Below the pieces are notes generated by a model. It saw nothing but the letters and a program-made list of their open reading frames with translations. It searched no databases and had not been told where the DNA came from. From Pseudoalteromonas luteoviolacea (GTDB lineage: Bacteria > Pseudomonadota > Gammaproteobacteria > Enterobacterales > Alteromonadaceae), in the NCBI RefSeq assembly GCF_001750165.1, contig NZ_CP015411.1:3572501-3636500 (forward strand): DNA of 64,000 bases, given 5' to 3'. Positions 27,258 to 36,459 of this stretch are shown one piece after another. Within the stretch, counting starts at the first letter, position 1. Every line of letters begins with the position of its first letter. The position numbers and the translations under genes were made by a program.

Positions 27258-27895
27258 CTAAAAAACAAAATCTCATCGAAAAAATGACCAGTAAAGCCGC
27301 TCATCTTGACTACAAAGCCTTTAGCCTTAAGTCTATTGGCGGCGTAGATGTATTAGCTGATTACCTTCATCAGGCCTACTGTGAAAAAGATTCGGTTGTG
27401 CAATTGGGGCATGTCTGTCCGCACTGTAAAGGCAACAAGTTCAATGTTAGCACTGGGACATATCGCGACAAAACACACTGCCCTATTTGCGATACGCCGC
27501 TAGTCTCTTTTTGGAGTAAACCCCGAACCCAACATTACTTTTCATCTAAGAAAAATAGCTTGGGCTATCTTGCATTTGACCAAGAAAAGCTCGTTGGCCT
27601 CATTTGGGGGTTTCCAAGAACACTACCAAACAATACCAAACCCGGCGTGTATACGGATATGATAATTATTAATAAGAAATTTCATAAAACTAAGCTCGGC
27701 ATGGGCATAATATTTAAGTTAACTGAGCATTTTTTGAGTGGCGCAAAAGCGCAAGGTTACTGTCATATGATTGGCAGAACACAAATCACTAATGCACCGC
27801 TTATCAGCGCATTTAAACTTATAGGTAGCAAAGAGGTAGGCCCAGACCCCCTCGACCCCAAAACAAGAACACTGTGGTCTTTATCATTGGTTTAA
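27254..27895 (+). CDS. GNAT-like acyltransferase with embedded zinc ribbon
   Basis: A 213-residue protein with a four-Cys zinc-ribbon near residues 54-80 (CPHCKG … THCPICD) followed by a GNAT-like core: SLGYLAFDQEKLVGLIWGFPR, YTDMIIINKKFHKTKLGMGIIFKLTEHFL (acetyl-CoA loop in altered form) and a C-terminal MIGRTQITNAPLISAFKLIG segment. The start overlaps the racemase stop. The fusion suggests that it modifies a carrier- or nucleic-acid-bound substrate, or uses the metal for structure only; either is inference. Confidence 0.6.
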   Translation: MTKKQNLIEKMTSKAAHLDYKAFSLKSIGGVDVLADYLHQAYCEKDSVVQLGHVCPHCKGNKFNVSTGTYRDKTHCPICDTPLVSFWSKPRTQHYFSSKKNSLGYLAFDQEKLVGLIWGFPRTLPNNTKPGVYTDMIIINKKFHKTKLGMGIIFKLTEHFLSGAKAQGYCHMIGRTQITNAPLISAFKLIGSKEVGPDPLDPKTRTLWSLSLV

Positions 27896-27994
27896 GCCCT
27901 ACCAATTGCCCGATTTAGCTCTGATTGTAAGATCTTCATATTTTTATTGTTGAAATTTGATTCACTTATTGAAACAATAAACAACAAAATAACA

Positions 27995-28330
27995 ATGATT
28001 TTTATTTACATGAGCTTTCTCGCTATTATCCCTATATGGGCAGCCTCTCTACTGCTGTACCTATCTAGCCCAAAACAGCGCTTGATGGACAAGCCGCTGA
28101 ATAAAGCCGTCGGCTACCTGATTGCTTTAGCATTATACGTTGTTGCAAACGCACTTTTTGCGCACGCCTTCCCACTTGTTTCGGCGCTTTTAGCGAGTTT
28201 AGTCGTACTCATGTTGGGGCTGGTATCTGTCACAATTTTATCAGGTAAATCCATACGTCTGTTTATGTCTGTATCGATCTTACTCGTTGTACTTTGTACA
28301 ACAATTGGAGGGACGCTCTATGTGGCCTAA
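27995..28330 (+). CDS. small membrane protein, DUF3325-like
   Basis: A ~111-residue hydrophobic protein with three to four helices and the pattern SLLLYLSSPKQRLMDKPLNKAVGYLIALALYVVANALF, resembling DUF3325 proteins of siderophore/iron clusters. Start choice is uncertain: TTG at 27947, ATG at 27995 and ATG at 28010 are all in frame and none has a good RBS. Its stop overlaps the start of the next gene by 11 bases. It forms an operon with the next membrane protein and the PepSY protein. Confidence 0.6.
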   Translation: MIFIYMSFLAIIPIWAASLLLYLSSPKQRLMDKPLNKAVGYLIALALYVVANALFAHAFPLVSALLASLVVLMLGLVSVTILSGKSIRLFMSVSILLVVLCTTIGGTLYVA

Positions 28331-28568
28331 AACTATTCTAGGTTTCTTTGCTGGATTATTTATTTCAATTTCGTTGGCCCTCAATACCAACTTGATTTTA
28401 CCCTTCGCTGAAGATACACGATTACTCATTGGGCTTATTTTAGGCTTTCCTATTTGGGCTGGGGTTATGGTTTGGGTTTATGCATTTGATACTACTATCA
28501 AAGCCGCCAAACACATGTTTTTAGTCCTACTCCCCTCTGCACTACTCAACGTTATTTTACTGGTATAA
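28320..28568 (+). CDS. small membrane protein, DUF3649-like
   Basis: An 82-residue protein with three hydrophobic helices (ILGFFAGLFISISLALN, LLIGLILGFPIWAGVMVWVYAF, MFLVLLPSALLNVILLV). The start at 28320 has GGAGG eight bases upstream. The upstream frame from 28287 is out of place. The size, position and AGVMVWVYAF segment fit DUF3649 iron-transport accessory proteins, which sit with DUF3325 and PepSY proteins in other proteobacteria. The gap to the next start is four bases. Confidence 0.6.
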   Translation: MWPKTILGFFAGLFISISLALNTNLILPFAEDTRLLIGLILGFPIWAGVMVWVYAFDTTIKAAKHMFLVLLPSALLNVILLV

Positions 28569-28572
28569 CACG

Positions 28573-30171
28573 ATGAAAAACCAAACTTTAAAGACACTCA
28601 CCAATGCGCATGCTTGGATTGGTCTCATCATTTCATTTGTATTATTTATCGTATTTATTGCCGGTTCAATCAGCTTATTTCGTGCGAATATCGACACGTG
28701 GGAAAAGGTCTCTCTGATAGGTGAACACGCGCCGAATAGCAAACAAATATCTTATGATGCTGTGCTCGCTAAGCTCGATGCGCAATACCAAGTAGATACA
28801 CACCATGGTTTCTATTTATATGAACCGTCGGAGCGAAACCCATTCGTTCAAGTATACTTTGCCGTTGAGCTTGCTGAGCCACACCCAGAAACCGGTGAAG
28901 ATCACCAAGATATGTACTTATTGCTCGACCCTATTACAGGAGATGTGATTGCCGACGCCAATGACTTCCAATATGCCAATTTCGTATATCATTTACATTA
29001 TGATTTAGGCCTTGGCCGCATTGGCTTATACTTTGTTGGTATCATTACTCTGTTCTTTTTTGTCGCCCTACTTAGTGGCGTGGTGATCCACTGGCGCAAA
29101 TTGTTTAAAAACTTTTACCAATATCGCTTTGGCGCAAACAAAGATAAATGGCTTGATGCACATAATCTAATCGGTACCATGGGACTGCCCTTTCATATTA
29201 TGTATGCCTTTACTGGTCTGGTATTCAATCTCGTTATTATTTATCAAATCTCGTACGCGCTTATTTTGTATCAAGGTAGTCAAGAGAAAGTACTACAAGC
29301 TGCTGGGTTTAACGAGCCACATATTGAAGAAGCTGATAAACGCATGCCGATGCAAGGAATTGATGCGCTTTACCCGAGAGCCATGGAAGAAATGGGTGAT
29401 GTCACGCTCAGACTCATGATGATAGAACATTTTGGTGATGAAAATGCAGTCTTAATCTTTATGGCCAAAAGTAATGATGAATTTTCTAACGAAGTGGATG
29501 TACGTTATACCCTTAAAGATCAGCAGCAAATTTACATTACCAAAGACAACTATGACAATAACTTACGTGGTGGCCTTGCAACGATTGCTAGCTTGCATTT
29601 TGGCGACTTTGCTGGTTATGGAATGCGTATTGCTTTCTTCATTCTCGGGTTAGCGACAGCGTATGTGATTATTACTGGTAATCTCATGTGGATCAGCAAA
29701 CGCGCCAAACAAAAGAAACAAAGCAAACGCAGCCTCACTTTCGTCACTCGCTTAACCTCGGGAGCATTTATCGGTTGCATGGCTGCTATCGCCTTGGGTG
29801 CTATCGCAGCAAAAGTGATCCCGCTTGACCTAGCAGGTCGCATGACCAGTATTCAAGCAATTGTGTATCTCAGCTTTTTTATCAGTATCGTTGCGTCGCT
29901 GTTCATCAAGCAACAACCTATGTTTTGTCACTACACCTTAAAATTATCAGGGTTGCTATACGCCATAGCAGCACTACTCAATATTCCAAATTACCTGCAA
30001 TTTGGTGAGGTACTATCAAACACGATATTGGTAGATCTTGTGATCGTCGATGTGATGTTAATCTCAATTGCCAGCTTATGTTGGTATAGCGCGTTGAAGT
30101 TTGCCAATAAAGCTGAGCAAGTTCAAAAAGATATAAGCCAGCCAGACGCTGAACTAAGTACTGCATCTTAG
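28573..30171 (+). CDS. PepSY-associated transmembrane protein, 532 aa
   Basis: A PepSY-TM protein: the N-terminal helix follows LTNAHAWIGLIISFVLFIVFIAGSISLF, with the periplasmic PepSY-like region (NPFVQVYFAVEL, LDPITGDVIADANDF), a second helix near FVALLSGVVIHWRKLF, and further helices after residue 370. His residues in HLHYDLGLGR and HNLIGTMGLPFHIMYAFTG could bind haem, as in ferric-siderophore reductases of this group (FoxB-like). The role is therefore probably periplasmic iron or siderophore reduction, an inference from family and its two small neighbours. A terminator follows. Confidence 0.82.
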   Translation: MKNQTLKTLTNAHAWIGLIISFVLFIVFIAGSISLFRANIDTWEKVSLIGEHAPNSKQISYDAVLAKLDAQYQVDTHHGFYLYEPSERNPFVQVYFAVELAEPHPETGEDHQDMYLLLDPITGDVIADANDFQYANFVYHLHYDLGLGRIGLYFVGIITLFFFVALLSGVVIHWRKLFKNFYQYRFGANKDKWLDAHNLIGTMGLPFHIMYAFTGLVFNLVIIYQISYALILYQGSQEKVLQAAGFNEPHIEEADKRMPMQGIDALYPRAMEEMGDVTLRLMMIEHFGDENAVLIFMAKSNDEFSNEVDVRYTLKDQQQIYITKDNYDNNLRGGLATIASLHFGDFAGYGMRIAFFILGLATAYVIITGNLMWISKRAKQKKQSKRSLTFVTRLTSGAFIGCMAAIALGAIAAKVIPLDLAGRMTSIQAIVYLSFFISIVASLFIKQQPMFCHYTLKLSGLLYAIAALLNIPNYLQFGEVLSNTILVDLVIVDVMLISIASLCWYSALKFANKAEQVQKDISQPDAELSTAS

Positions 30172-30194
30172 TCACAAACTACGCTAAATAAAAT

Positions 30195-30219
30195 GCCCAG
30201 CTAATCAGCTGGGCTTTTT
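30195..30219 (+). terminator. intrinsic terminator after PepSY operon
   Basis: A perfect 8-bp stem GCCCAGCT/AGCTGGGC with an AATC loop and five Ts follows the stop by 23 bases. Confidence 0.88.
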
Positions 30220-30241
30220 ATTTCATTGAGGTCACTTTAAA

Positions 30242-30781
30242 TTATTCACATTTTTGATTTATGTTATCTGCGTTTAATTCGGCCAGTAATTTCCACGAAC
30301 TTGTCGTCACCAACGCAAGTGTCCATATGACTAACCCCACCACTAGATATAATGCCTTATCAATACCTAGAAATAGCAACACAGCAACAATGCCAAACAT
30401 CAAATAAGTTAACATAGACAGAAGGTAAATTTTACTCGCGCCAGAGACCTGTACGGTATATTCACTTTTATCTTTCAGTTCAATATGCAACCCCCTTGCT
30501 GTGATCACAAAGGCATAAAATGCAACCAAGAACAGCGGTATAGTGGTCCCTAACAACCCAGCTTTAGGAATGATAAATATCAGAGCAAATATCACGAGGA
30601 ATAAAAAGGCTTTAAAGGTGTGCTGTGCCAATCGCTTTACCCGTACAAATTCAGGATGATTGAGCAACTCATGACGTAAAGATAAACTCACAAAGAGCAA
30701 ACCTGCAAACGTTGCACTGACTTGTGATAAAACTGAGTAAAAGTCATGCCACGTCTCGATAATGGAGTTAAATTCTACCAC
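30242..30781 (-). CDS. four-helix membrane protein of unknown function
   Basis: A 179-residue integral membrane protein with helices near residues 18-33, 55-75, 80-95, 115-150 and 145-165 by eye. The N-terminal motif WHDFYSVLSQVSATFAGLLFVSLSL recurs in uncharacterised bacterial membrane proteins. No catalytic motif is seen. It is convergent with the PepSY operon, separated by its terminator, and probably monocistronic. Confidence 0.65.
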   Translation of the reverse strand: MVEFNSIIETWHDFYSVLSQVSATFAGLLFVSLSLRHELLNHPEFVRVKRLAQHTFKAFLFLVIFALIFIIPKAGLLGTTIPLFLVAFYAFVITARGLHIELKDKSEYTVQVSGASKIYLLSMLTYLMFGIVAVLLFLGIDKALYLVVGLVIWTLALVTTSSWKLLAELNADNINQKCE

Positions 30782-30893
30782 GCTACTATCCTTAATGCTT
30801 CAAGTTATTAATTGCTTATTTGTATACAATCCTAAAACAAAAAAAGACTAATAAAAAGCCAGTAGTAAAAGTAATTCAATGGTTTATACACTT

Positions 30894-30917
30894 AGCAGGT
30901 GTACTCACACACCTGCT
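30894..30917 (-). terminator. hairpin after di-haem protein gene
   Basis: A 9-bp perfect stem AGCAGGTGT/ACACCTGCT with a six-base loop lies 12 bases beyond the stop of the minus-strand cytochrome gene. No U tract follows on the minus strand, so it may instead protect the mRNA 3' end. Confidence 0.45.
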
Positions 30918-30928
30918 AAAAGTTGTTT

Positions 30929-32749
30929 TTACAACGCATCTCCAGCATGATTTATGGCATCGAATTGATGGCCATCTGGCCCACCATCTCGAAGCGGAAT
31001 TAGCGTATTAATTTCATTACTACCCGCCAAGGCTTCCGGATCCGTTAAGGCATGCAAAAATGCTGCAAGGTAGTTTATTTGTGTCTCGGTAAAACCTCGA
31101 ATAATGGCATCATCTCCCCGATCAGAGGCTGCGCGGTTTTGTGCATTCAATGTCAAAACATACTCTCCTGCCCCACCAACAACCATCGCACATTGCTCAG
31201 CGTTTAAGTGCTGGAACTGAGGTAATCCACAGGTTTCATGCTCACCATAAAAGCGTTCCAACGACCCCGTCACATCTGAGTAATGCTCAATAACACGCTC
31301 TAATGTGGCAAATACGCCTTTGTCTCCGTACGGCGCAGTGATGCCCACATTTAATAAACTTGGCATTCTAAATTGGTTTTTAAAGTTCCCATCAGCAACA
31401 CCGTGTACTCCAATTTGCGGGTACAATGGACCACGAGTGCGTTCAGGTGTAAACATCACGCCATCATGACAATTTGCACAGCCCGCAGCGGTATAAAAAA
31501 ACAAGGCTCCCCGTTTTTGCGCTGCACTAAGTTTTTGCTTCTCGCCATCGATATAATCAAAAAATGGATTATCTATGAACATAAATGACGCTTGGTAAGC
31601 TGCCATGGCTCGAGCTATACGTAAAAAATTTATTTGCTCATCACCAAACGCCGCTACAAAGAGAGGCTTCCAATTATCTGATAACCGTTGTGCGATAAAC
31701 TCACGGTAAGCTTGCGGTGATTCAAACCCACTGGGATCGCCCATTTCAGCAGCTGCGGTTATCGGAAAATGCGCCTGTGCCATCAACAAACGAAGTGGAT
31801 CCGAACTCTCTACGTCTTCATTCATCAACCGTGTCACGTAAAGTTCAGGTGTTTGTATCTCTGCCGTTGAAACAGCACCCACCGCACTGTCGCGGTTCGC
31901 CTCTCGTAACCGTACACGTTGATCCCAAAACATACTGTCAACCCAAAGTGCAGAATTACATATTGGCGGTGAATTTCTGCCCACAGCAGGAACCGTCAGC
32001 CCATCACTGCGGCCCAGCCCCATCACATCAGAATCAACTGCATTCACACCAACAGATAACGACAGTCCATCACTACCACAGCCTTGCGCTGGGTGATGAC
32101 ATGAAGCACAGGAAGTATCAAAGTTTTGGCTCAACGCTTTACTAAAAAAAAGCCGCTTGCCAAGCTCTAGCATATGAGCATCTTCTTGACGACGATAGCG
32201 CGCCACATAAGCCTGCATATCCTCTAAACCAGCTTTGAGCGTATAGTGCTCGATCAGCTTATCCATGCAAGCATCCAACGCTTGTTCTGGTATTGCCTCA
32301 AGGTCATTTGTACCACAGTGATCCACCAGCCTTGCGATCCCCACTCTGATCACTGAACCATTACGCATGCCATTATTGGTATCATTGGCAAGTGTTTTTA
32401 CACTATCGGTGTTGGAGCGCTGGCTGATTTTTCTACCCTGCTCTCTTGCCACAGCTACGACATGATAACTATGCTCAAAATTGGGGCTAGCTGATGTATC
32501 AACAAAAAAGGTCATTTTAGTGCGACCAATGCGCTTACCATCACGAAACACGCGATAACCAGTAATGCCTTCAACACCAATAGGCGCCTGCCAACTCAGA
32601 CCGATTTCAGTTGATGAGTGCACTTTAGCAATCAGCTGGGTAGGCGCAGAAGACTCTATGGGTACGCTGGCATGAAGTAAAGATGCCCATATTGTCAAAG
32701 GGATGAGTAAAAGTAGATTTATCAATTGACGGTAGCTTTTTCCAAACAT
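30929..32749 (-). CDS. di-haem cytochrome c peroxidase/MauG-family protein with FnIII domain
   Basis: A 606-residue exported protein. After a signal peptide (LLLLIPLTIWASLLHA) comes an ~85-residue fibronectin-III domain (APTQLIAKVHSSTEIGLSWQAP … GYRVFRDGKRIG), then a long helical part. The cytochrome-c-peroxidase domain has two haem motifs, CASCHHPAQGCGSD and CANCHDGVMF, and typical RFRMPSLLNVGITAPYGDKGVF-like text (QFRMPSLLNVG). FnIII plus CCP is unusual: the classical enzyme is ~330 residues. It may detoxify peroxide or oxidise a protein partner in the periplasm or at the surface. Confidence 0.85.
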   Translation of the reverse strand: MFGKSYRQLINLLLLIPLTIWASLLHASVPIESSAPTQLIAKVHSSTEIGLSWQAPIGVEGITGYRVFRDGKRIGRTKMTFFVDTSASPNFEHSYHVVAVAREQGRKISQRSNTDSVKTLANDTNNGMRNGSVIRVGIARLVDHCGTNDLEAIPEQALDACMDKLIEHYTLKAGLEDMQAYVARYRRQEDAHMLELGKRLFFSKALSQNFDTSCASCHHPAQGCGSDGLSLSVGVNAVDSDVMGLGRSDGLTVPAVGRNSPPICNSALWVDSMFWDQRVRLREANRDSAVGAVSTAEIQTPELYVTRLMNEDVESSDPLRLLMAQAHFPITAAAEMGDPSGFESPQAYREFIAQRLSDNWKPLFVAAFGDEQINFLRIARAMAAYQASFMFIDNPFFDYIDGEKQKLSAAQKRGALFFYTAAGCANCHDGVMFTPERTRGPLYPQIGVHGVADGNFKNQFRMPSLLNVGITAPYGDKGVFATLERVIEHYSDVTGSLERFYGEHETCGLPQFQHLNAEQCAMVVGGAGEYVLTLNAQNRAASDRGDDAIIRGFTETQINYLAAFLHALTDPEALAGSNEINTLIPLRDGGPDGHQFDAINHAGDAL

Positions 32750-33088
32750 TGCAGTTCCTCCATAACGACTACCAGGATTTGTCGGGGTTATGTCGGTAGC
32801 CTACTCGGTTTTCCACACATCTATCCCGATAATAAAAACAACAGTATTAAAATCAGGTAATTAGCTGGATATAGGCCACCAGTGCTGACTATGGGCATGA
32901 AATAAGGAAAAAATATGAATAAACAACAAAAGGGCAACCCTTAAGTATTAATTTAACTTCATAATATTAAATATAGTGACTGAAAAGTATCATTAGTTTC
33001 TTATATGGTTACACCTCTAAGCTAGCCTGTACCTCGCTAATATGAAATAATTACCTCACTTGGAAACTAATATTTTATAGATTGTTAA
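32750..33088. other. intergenic region without a gene
   Basis: 339 AT-rich bases between the divergent di-haem gene and the small membrane-protein gene. No RNA gene, repeat or hairpin with a U tract was seen. It presumably holds both promoters. Confidence 0.5.
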
Positions 33089-33430
33089 ATGGATTTAAAC
33101 TATCCCAGCGAATCTGCTTTCTTAGTCTTATCGCTTTTATTTGCCATTACACTCATACCAGCCAAAGTCACGGTCCAATTTATTGGTGCCGATTACAGCA
33201 ATATTTTGCGCTGTGCACTCGCCGTATTCATTACAACAATCACGACCTTATTCGTAATAAGTGCAATTGACCACTTTTTGGGAGTGATATTGTCCTTCAC
33301 TTGGTTAGTCTTTATTTTTAATCGAATTTTAGGGATGTCTAAATCTTGGAGTAGTCTATTTACAATTTGGTTGGTGCTCATTCAACTCGCGGTGTTGCAT
33401 GGTCTTGGTGAGTATGGAGTTAAATTATAA
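33089..33430 (+). CDS. small membrane protein, 113 aa
   Basis: Not recognised. A hydrophobic protein with three predicted helices: AFLVLSLLFAITLIPAKVTVQF, ILRCALAVFITTITTLFVISAI and FTWLVFIFNRILG, with a final partial helix in SLFTIWLVLIQLAVLHGLG. It lies between genes of opposite strand, so it is probably transcribed alone. A function cannot be inferred. Confidence 0.55.
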   Translation: MDLNYPSESAFLVLSLLFAITLIPAKVTVQFIGADYSNILRCALAVFITTITTLFVISAIDHFLGVILSFTWLVFIFNRILGMSKSWSSLFTIWLVLIQLAVLHGLGEYGVKL

Positions 33431-33493
33431 AATACAGTAGCTTAAGTAGATAAAGCTTGATTTTCACCAAGCCATATCCAAGTTACGCAATTA

Positions 33494-34912
33494 CTAATTT
33501 ACAAGTTTGGTAAATATATACCTCGCTTGTACAAAAGACTTGTACTCAGGTCTATCAAAATCAATAGCAACATTTGACCGGAACTCCCTATAAGCTTTAA
33601 ACCCGTTTGGCCCATAAGGGTGACCCCAAAGTGTAATCTCAAAGTCCTGCAACGCTGAAAAGTCAGCACCGCTAATATCTAACTGCTCACCAAATTGAAA
33701 CCTTGGAATAGTGCCTGATTTATCACTTGCTATACTCCAACGAATTACTTCACCTGCATCATTTTTAGGGTAGAAAGCCCAATTAACAGTTTGAAGTCTC
33801 TCGTCCAGATTGCTAAAGTCAAAATCAAAGCTAAAACTATTATTTAAACTACCAGACAAAAACTCGGCATCGATACTTTTTGCTAAAGCAATTGGTACCT
33901 CAAAGTGAAGTTGCCCTGTGTCTGTGATGGTCGAGCGCGAAGAGTGCACTGTATAAACAGAGTAATCATTAATCTCTATTTGCTCACTCAATACAGCACG
34001 GTAATGATGGCTCTCAGCTAAATCCGGAAAAATAAACTGCATTGCGGTTGTTGAAGCACTAAAAACTCTATCATAGGGAAAAATCTCTCTATCTACTTTG
34101 ACATAAGACATGATTGACGTATCACCGCCAAGCTCAGGGTGAGAGTTATCCCCGCCAAACTCAAAGTGAGAGGTATCAACGGCTACCCCGTCATAAATAA
34201 AGTCCTCTCGCTTTAACTCAACTGTTAATGGCGTGATATATTGTGAAGGCTTTACACGCGCAGCTTTTGCAACCGTTCCATCGGGTGATACCAATGCAAA
34301 CTGAAAGGCCTCGTGATCATCACAGCTTTGAATTTCCGTATGACCAGGCACCGAAACTAAATTCTCAGGTTTATGTAAATCAAGAATATCTCCCTGTTGG
34401 CTGATCACTGAGTGATTTGGGTATACACTTTTGATCTCCGTGTAATCTACTCGCAGTGCAAAACAAGGCGACACAGCTGGCACGTCACACCCTTGATAGG
34501 CTTCTGGTGCAGAAAGATTGAACTTCCCTAAATTTAGTCCGTCTTCTATATCCATATGCGTCACAACTCTACCCTGATAATGTAAACTCTCTTTTATATC
34601 AGTATCAACAATAGAAATGTGCTTAGCGTCTGCCGGAATACTCCCTTCAAATATCCCTTCTGCGTTTGATGCTCCTTGTGCAACAACCGCTCCCAATGCG
34701 TCATGAAAAACAATATTGACATTCGATTTCGGCTCTTCGCCAGCACATCCCTCAAACACCGTTTTTAACTCAATCTTTTTTGATACAGGCGGTATGACGG
34801 GTGTGGGCTTTTCAACAACAGCCGGGTTGCCTTCATCTTTTGATGAAGAGCCACATCCAGCAAGACTCAATGCTGCTACCACAGGCAAGAGCACGGATAT
34901 ATTATTTTTCAT
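33494..34912 (-). CDS. lipoprotein, paralogue B (472 aa)
   Basis: A lipoprotein: LSLAGC lipobox at residues ~17-22 followed by a Ser/Asp/Glu-rich linker. The N-terminal domain (LKTVFEGCAGEEPKSNVNIVFHDALGAVVAQGASNAEGIFEGSIP) looks like a carboxypeptidase-regulatory/transthyretin-like beta fold. The remainder is beta-rich with two repeats of FEFGGDNSHPELGGD-type sequence. It is a paralogue of the preceding gene 34989-36329 on the same strand (76 bases apart), so the two form an operon. The function is unknown. Confidence 0.75.
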   Translation of the reverse strand: MKNNISVLLPVVAALSLAGCGSSSKDEGNPAVVEKPTPVIPPVSKKIELKTVFEGCAGEEPKSNVNIVFHDALGAVVAQGASNAEGIFEGSIPADAKHISIVDTDIKESLHYQGRVVTHMDIEDGLNLGKFNLSAPEAYQGCDVPAVSPCFALRVDYTEIKSVYPNHSVISQQGDILDLHKPENLVSVPGHTEIQSCDDHEAFQFALVSPDGTVAKAARVKPSQYITPLTVELKREDFIYDGVAVDTSHFEFGGDNSHPELGGDTSIMSYVKVDREIFPYDRVFSASTTAMQFIFPDLAESHHYRAVLSEQIEINDYSVYTVHSSRSTITDTGQLHFEVPIALAKSIDAEFLSGSLNNSFSFDFDFSNLDERLQTVNWAFYPKNDAGEVIRWSIASDKSGTIPRFQFGEQLDISGADFSALQDFEITLWGHPYGPNGFKAYREFRSNVAIDFDRPEYKSFVQARYIFTKLVN

Positions 34913-34988
34913 TTTTGTCCTTATTATTTTTCTAAGGAATTACTTTTTCATTTATGAATTAGAATATTAGTCGAAAACTCCCAGCGAC

Positions 34989-36329
34989 TTAATCAAAACG
35001 CTTAGTATGGAAATAGTGCTTGTACACATACGATTGTGCTTCCACTTGAGTGTGATCCACTTGCCCATCCTTTGTCATAGCGGCATATCTGGTTCTATAG
35101 GTATTGAGATCTGTAGAAATATCTGGGAGCCCAGACAATGCAAGTCTAATGTATGATAATTCTGATAGTTCTAAACTGTTCTGGTTTAACACGTGACCAA
35201 ATTGAAAAGACGGTACACTCCCTGTCACATCCCCTGAAATTCGCCAGTTATATTTATCTGAGGCTACATCAGTAAATTTGATTGTCCATGTCACCTCATT
35301 AATTCGCTCATCCATATGAGCAAAGTCATAACTATATTGTAAGCTGTTGAAAGACATTAGCATGTCGACAGGGGCTATATCGATTTCAATCGGCGCTTCA
35401 AGTTGGATTTGACCAGTTTCGTCAATACGTGACATCGCTCCACTATAGATAAAATACTTATCTCTATTTACGGTAATCGTGTTTTTTCTCCCTGCTTCAT
35501 AAAAACGAAATACTCCAAGCTCTGGAAAAATAAAGGGAATTTCGCTAAATACAGGCTGTTCGAATCCTGGAGCCGCAAAAGTATTAATATCACTGTCGTG
35601 TAAGTTTTCCAAGCCTGGATCACTCACTGCAACGCCAGAATAGACAAAATCGTCCGCTTGTAAATATACCTGCTCTTCATGGGCCAAGTTTGACAGCTTA
35701 GCCGCCTGTGCAGAAGTACTATCTGGAGAGACAAGCGCAACGTGATAGTTATCTTGATCATCACAAACACTGAGCCTAATTGGGTAAGTACTTGAATCCG
35801 CTTGACCCAAAATACGAGTACTCCCCTCACCCGTGATCAGTTTATAACCTTCATAAGCAACATCTAGTTTAGATGTATCTAATGAAACTGAGCCACATTT
35901 GGGGCCTACAAGTGAACATGAAGGCGCATTCTTTGGACGGATAAACAAGATTGAACCTAAATTAACGTCGCCATCTATATCCATGAAAGTTCGGATCATT
36001 CTATTTTTCGGTTGCACACTCCTTGGCTCTACCACAGACAAATGCACGGCCTGATCTGGAATAGCGCTCTTAAATTCACCATTCGCATCAGAAGTATGCG
36101 TTGACACAACACCACCGCTTGCGTCATGAAAAACTATATCCACATTTGGCAAGCGCTCGTGGCTGTTACAGCCGTCATAAACAGTTTTTAGTGCAACTTG
36201 ATTTACCTCAGGTTTGGGTTTAGGCGGAGTAATTTTGTGCTCTAAACTTTTATTTGAAGAGCCGCAACCTGACAGCACAAGTAAAGTTGCCGCACTGATT
36301 AGAGTATTTTTATTATGTTTATTTTTCAT
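34989..36329 (-). CDS. lipoprotein, paralogue A (446 aa)
   Basis: A lipoprotein with LVLSGC lipobox and linker, then the same architecture as the downstream gene: VALKTVYDGCNSHERLPNVDIVFHDASGGVVSTHTSDANGEFKSAIP, HLSVVEPRS, MDIDGDVNLGSILF, CDDQDNYHVALVSPDSTSAQAAKL, YSGVAV, and a shared FQFGHVLNQNSLELSELSYIRLALSGLP end. Identity is moderate, so the duplication is old. It lies divergent from the ABC exporter operon across 297 bases that hold the GTCCG motif cluster, and may be co-regulated with it or be its cargo or receptor; this is inference. Confidence 0.75.
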   Translation of the reverse strand: MKNKHNKNTLISAATLLVLSGCGSSNKSLEHKITPPKPKPEVNQVALKTVYDGCNSHERLPNVDIVFHDASGGVVSTHTSDANGEFKSAIPDQAVHLSVVEPRSVQPKNRMIRTFMDIDGDVNLGSILFIRPKNAPSCSLVGPKCGSVSLDTSKLDVAYEGYKLITGEGSTRILGQADSSTYPIRLSVCDDQDNYHVALVSPDSTSAQAAKLSNLAHEEQVYLQADDFVYSGVAVSDPGLENLHDSDINTFAAPGFEQPVFSEIPFIFPELGVFRFYEAGRKNTITVNRDKYFIYSGAMSRIDETGQIQLEAPIEIDIAPVDMLMSFNSLQYSYDFAHMDERINEVTWTIKFTDVASDKYNWRISGDVTGSVPSFQFGHVLNQNSLELSELSYIRLALSGLPDISTDLNTYRTRYAAMTKDGQVDHTQVEAQSYVYKHYFHTKRFD

Positions 36330-36459
36330 GTTAATTCCCTTAGAGCTTATTTAGAACCACATCTAAACAGGTACAAATGTTAACACAAATCAACGGTGTA
36401 AACGTTAATAAATGTTACCGAGAGCTCTGGATTTAGATAAACGACACAAATGCCATACC

